In this document: positions 5,426-6,932 of the stretch, one piece after another | Layout: the number at the start of each line of letters is the position of its first letter | Numbering within the stretch: position 1 is the stretch's first letter | Source: a bacterium | Lineage (GTDB): Bacteria; Spirochaetota; UBA4802; UBA5550 | Assembly (NCBI GenBank): GCA_024224995.1 | Contig: JAAENB010000908.1 | Span: forward strand, 1 to 6,932 | DNA length: 6,932 bases | Direction: 5' to 3' | Notes under the pieces: model-generated | What the model was told of the DNA's origin: nothing | Seen by the model: only the letters and a program-made list of their open reading frames with translations | Databases searched by the model: none | Position numbers and translations under genes: made by a program

Positions 5426-6798
5426 TTAAGAAGGATCTTCTCTCCGCCGGGAACAACCATTGAACTGTCAAGATCCTCTGCTTCAATAGCAAATAAGGGC
5501 GATATCTCTATCACTTTTGTCTCAGCAGGAATTGCTATACCTCTTTTTTCCAGCCACGATCTATGAAGGGCAATCATGAGTTTCTGGGAGGAGTCAACAG
5601 AGTCTACTCCTGAGGCATTTTTAACCGGGGCGAATTCTTCTTCCCGCAAGGTTTCAAAAACGATATTATTTTGTGTTAAGAGAAGGGAGTCAAAAACGAA
5701 CTTTTCAAACTTAAACCCCTCAATTTCGGATTGAGAACCGCCCTGGAAAGCCTTGATCTTTTTCTGAGCCGTATGATAGGGAAGAGATATATCGGAGCCG
5801 GAAGTTATTTTTTCCACAAAATCGGAACTAAAAAGATGAATGGCTATACTGCCCGATGAATAGGTAAGTTCTCCATTTGCGTCAGTTTCAGTGGTTTTTT
5901 CCTGCGGCATATCGGAATACTCAACAACACCGATCCTGCTATCGCTGAATTCCACAAAAACCCCGACTTTTTCTTCTGCGTAAGCTTTTTTAAGCGCTTT
6001 ACTTGAAATATCGGCCTTATTTATAACATGAAACCCGATGAACGCGGGATCAATAATTTTAATCAGGGGATTGTCTACCTGGAAAAAGGAAATAATTTCA
6101 ACCCCTCTTTTTTTCATTTCCGCCAGCGCGCCTGATGTAGCCAGTGCGGTGAGGCTGCCGCCATGACCGTCGGGATTTTTAAAAACACGGTTTTTGGTTT
6201 CCAGCATTAATTTGCCGTTTAAGTCAAGAGAGGGGATCATATTCTGAGGAAATATGAGTACATCATTTTTGTTAAGACCAAAGTAATTGTTTTCTTCTAA
6301 GTATTCAACAGTTTCATCGTGGTTTGCCCTGGATGTCATAATGAGCCAGGGAATGGCAACACCGTATTTTTCCGAATATTTCGCTATTTTTTCACCGTGA
6401 ATGCGGAAAAGGGAGTTTCCCGAAACCGGTCCAACGGGAAATTTTCCCTTTGGACCATCGTACCCGAGCCGTGAACCCTGACCTCCTGCCACAAGAAAAG
6501 CCGCCACCTTACCCTGTTTAATAAAATCTTTTCCAATGTCACGGGCTTCTTTGTGCTGCTTTGTTTCTTCTTCTGTTTTGGGTAGAGGAATATAGGGCGC
6601 AGGGTTAAAATCAACAGAAGCGTTCTCCTCAGGTCCGGAATAGAGCTTTTTTATAAGGTCAAAATCAATATCTTTGCAGTCTTCCAGCAGGTCTTTTTTT
6701 TCCTCATTGGAAAGTCCATCCCAATTCTCAAAAACATGCTCCTGGTTGTGGGAATGGACACTTTTTATTACATCGTCATAGCCATCATAAGAGATCAT
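5422..6798 (-). CDS. UDPGP-family UTP:sugar-1-phosphate uridylyltransferase (UAP1-like)
   Basis: A 458-residue cytosolic enzyme that joins UTP to a sugar 1-phosphate to give a UDP-sugar and pyrophosphate, supplying envelope or glycan synthesis. The signature nucleotide-binding loop LVAGGQGSRLG is at residues 102-112, followed by PKGKFPVG (116-123). MTSRANHDETVEYL (154-167), the FPQNMIPSLD uridine region (183-192), PDGHGG (209-214) and FQVDNPLIKIIDPAFIGFH (239-257) all match the UDP-N-acetylhexosamine pyrophosphorylase branch of the UDPGP family. Eukaryotic UAP1 has PDGNGG at the sugar loop; here Asn is His, as in UDP-glucose pyrophosphorylases (GHGD), so the sugar (GlcNAc-1-P or Glc-1-P) is uncertain. 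The length is somewhat below eukaryotic UAP1 (about 500). The ATG at 6798 has GGAGG (6807-6803) four bases before it. It is followed by repeat copy B and the exported-protein gene on the same strand. The gene appears intact. Confidence 0.86.
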   Translation of the reverse strand: MISYDGYDDVIKSVHSHNQEHVFENWDGLSNEEKKDLLEDCKDIDFDLIKKLYSGPEENASVDFNPAPYIPLPKTEEETKQHKEARDIGKDFIKQGKVAAFLVAGGQGSRLGYDGPKGKFPVGPVSGNSLFRIHGEKIAKYSEKYGVAIPWLIMTSRANHDETVEYLEENNYFGLNKNDVLIFPQNMIPSLDLNGKLMLETKNRVFKNPDGHGGSLTALATSGALAEMKKRGVEIISFFQVDNPLIKIIDPAFIGFHVINKADISSKALKKAYAEEKVGVFVEFSDSRIGVVEYSDMPQEKTTETDANGELTYSSGSIAIHLFSSDFVEKITSGSDISLPYHTAQKKIKAFQGGSQSEIEGFKFEKFVFDSLLLTQNNIVFETLREEEFAPVKNASGVDSVDSSQKLMIALHRSWLEKRGIAIPAETKVIEISPLFAIEAEDLDSSMVVPGGEKILLK

Positions 6799-6875
6799 AA
6801 TTCCTCCGCGTCGATTATTCTAAAAATATTGTTAAGATAATTACGGTATAATTGCTTATATTGAAGTCTTTAGCT
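6799..6875 (-). promoter_or_regulatory. AT-rich leader of the uridylyltransferase gene
   Basis: These 77 bases hold the GGAGG ribosome binding site (6807-6803) and are otherwise AT-rich. On the minus strand only partial -10-like boxes are visible, such as TAGAAT about 15 bases before the ribosome binding site, with no matching -35 box. On the plus strand a perfect TATAAT (6847-6852) points out of the window but lacks a -35 box at the right distance. A promoter for the minus gene is likely here, but I cannot place it. Confidence 0.3.
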
Positions 6876-6895
6876 GGCGCAGCTTACGCTGCGCC
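6876..6895. repeat. GC-rich inverted repeat with TTAC loop
   Basis: GGCGCAGC (6876-6883) and GCTGCGCC (6888-6895) are perfect eight-base arms around TTAC. The site stands upstream of the uridylyltransferase gene, next to a second palindrome 14 bases further on. It may be a terminator of the gene beyond the window or part of a dispersed palindromic repeat. Confidence 0.6.
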
Positions 6896-6909
6896 TGGAC
6901 GATGGGGGG

Positions 6910-6932
6910 TTAAGGGGGCTTCGCCCCCTTAA
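6910..6932. repeat. Perfect 10-bp palindrome at the window edge
   Basis: TTAAGGGGGC (6910-6919) pairs exactly with GCCCCCTTAA (6923-6932) around a TTC loop, and the second arm ends at the last base of the window. The A/T-flanked G-run stem resembles the hairpin at 2613-2630 (AAGGGGGA / TCCCCCTT), so the two may be members of one palindrome class. As an RNA it would be a very stable terminator-like hairpin with U-rich flank on either strand. Confidence 0.62.

Noticed and set aside
5147..5566. 139-codon plus-strand ORF
   Set aside because: It lies antisense across the exported-protein gene, repeat copy B and the end of the uridylyltransferase gene, and its translation shows no recognisable motif.
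6847..6852. TATAAT as a plus-strand promoter leading out of the window
   Set aside because: No -35-like hexamer lies 15 to 19 bases upstream, and the surrounding sequence is AT-rich enough to produce it by chance.
1..6932. CRISPR array, insertion sequence, tRNA or rRNA gene
   Set aside because: No regularly spaced repeats, transposase-like ORF with terminal repeats, or tRNA/rRNA signature sequences were seen.

Overview
The window reads as a stretch of bacterial chromosome of moderate, slightly AT-rich composition. Most starts have purine-rich Shine-Dalgarno sites, three start regions have TTGAC-type -35 boxes, and the enzymes are of bacterial type. A eukaryote-like UDPGP-family uridylyltransferase beside a PepF peptidase, QueE and an exported protein would suit an anaerobic or environmental Gram-negative lineage such as a spirochaete. 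That placement is a weak inference, because no rRNA or other marker gene is present.

Layout. (1) 1-684, plus: the 3' part of a gene entering from the left, ending in a PD-(D/E)XK nuclease-like domain. (2) 772-2583, plus: oligoendopeptidase F (pepF), with its own candidate promoter. (3) 2584-2924: 341 bases with no intact gene. They hold a four-unit heptamer repeat starting right after the pepF stop, a GC-rich hairpin, the remnant of a small minus-strand gene broken by frameshifts, and a candidate promoter for queE. (4) 2925-4484, plus: queE (7-carboxy-7-deazaguanine synthase) and, 21 bases later, a second radical SAM protein with CX4CX2C cysteine spacing; probably one transcript. (5) 4486-4535: copy A of a structured intergenic repeat. 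It is followed by a candidate promoter overlapped by a 25-base AT-rich palindrome, and by a 53-codon gene at 4600-4761. (6) A terminator-like stem-loop at 4785-4814 between convergent genes. (7) Minus strand: a UDPGP-family nucleotidyltransferase (6798 to 5422), copy B of the repeat (5425 to 5371), then a small exported protein of unknown function (5340 to 4807). (8) 6799-6932: leader of the uridylyltransferase gene and two strong palindromes, the last ending at the window edge.

How the genes relate. queE makes a precursor of queuosine and other 7-deazapurines; its downstream neighbour has no established link to that pathway. The uridylyltransferase supplies UDP-sugars for envelope or glycan synthesis, and the exported protein downstream may be co-transcribed with it. 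pepF is a cytosolic peptidase with no visible functional tie to its neighbours.

No CRISPR array, insertion sequence, tRNA or rRNA gene is visible, and I see no clear multi-gene novel system. The most unusual content is between the genes: the A/B repeat pair, each placed directly after a stop codon and keeping its fold despite substitutions; the operator-like palindrome before the small gene; and the broken small gene.
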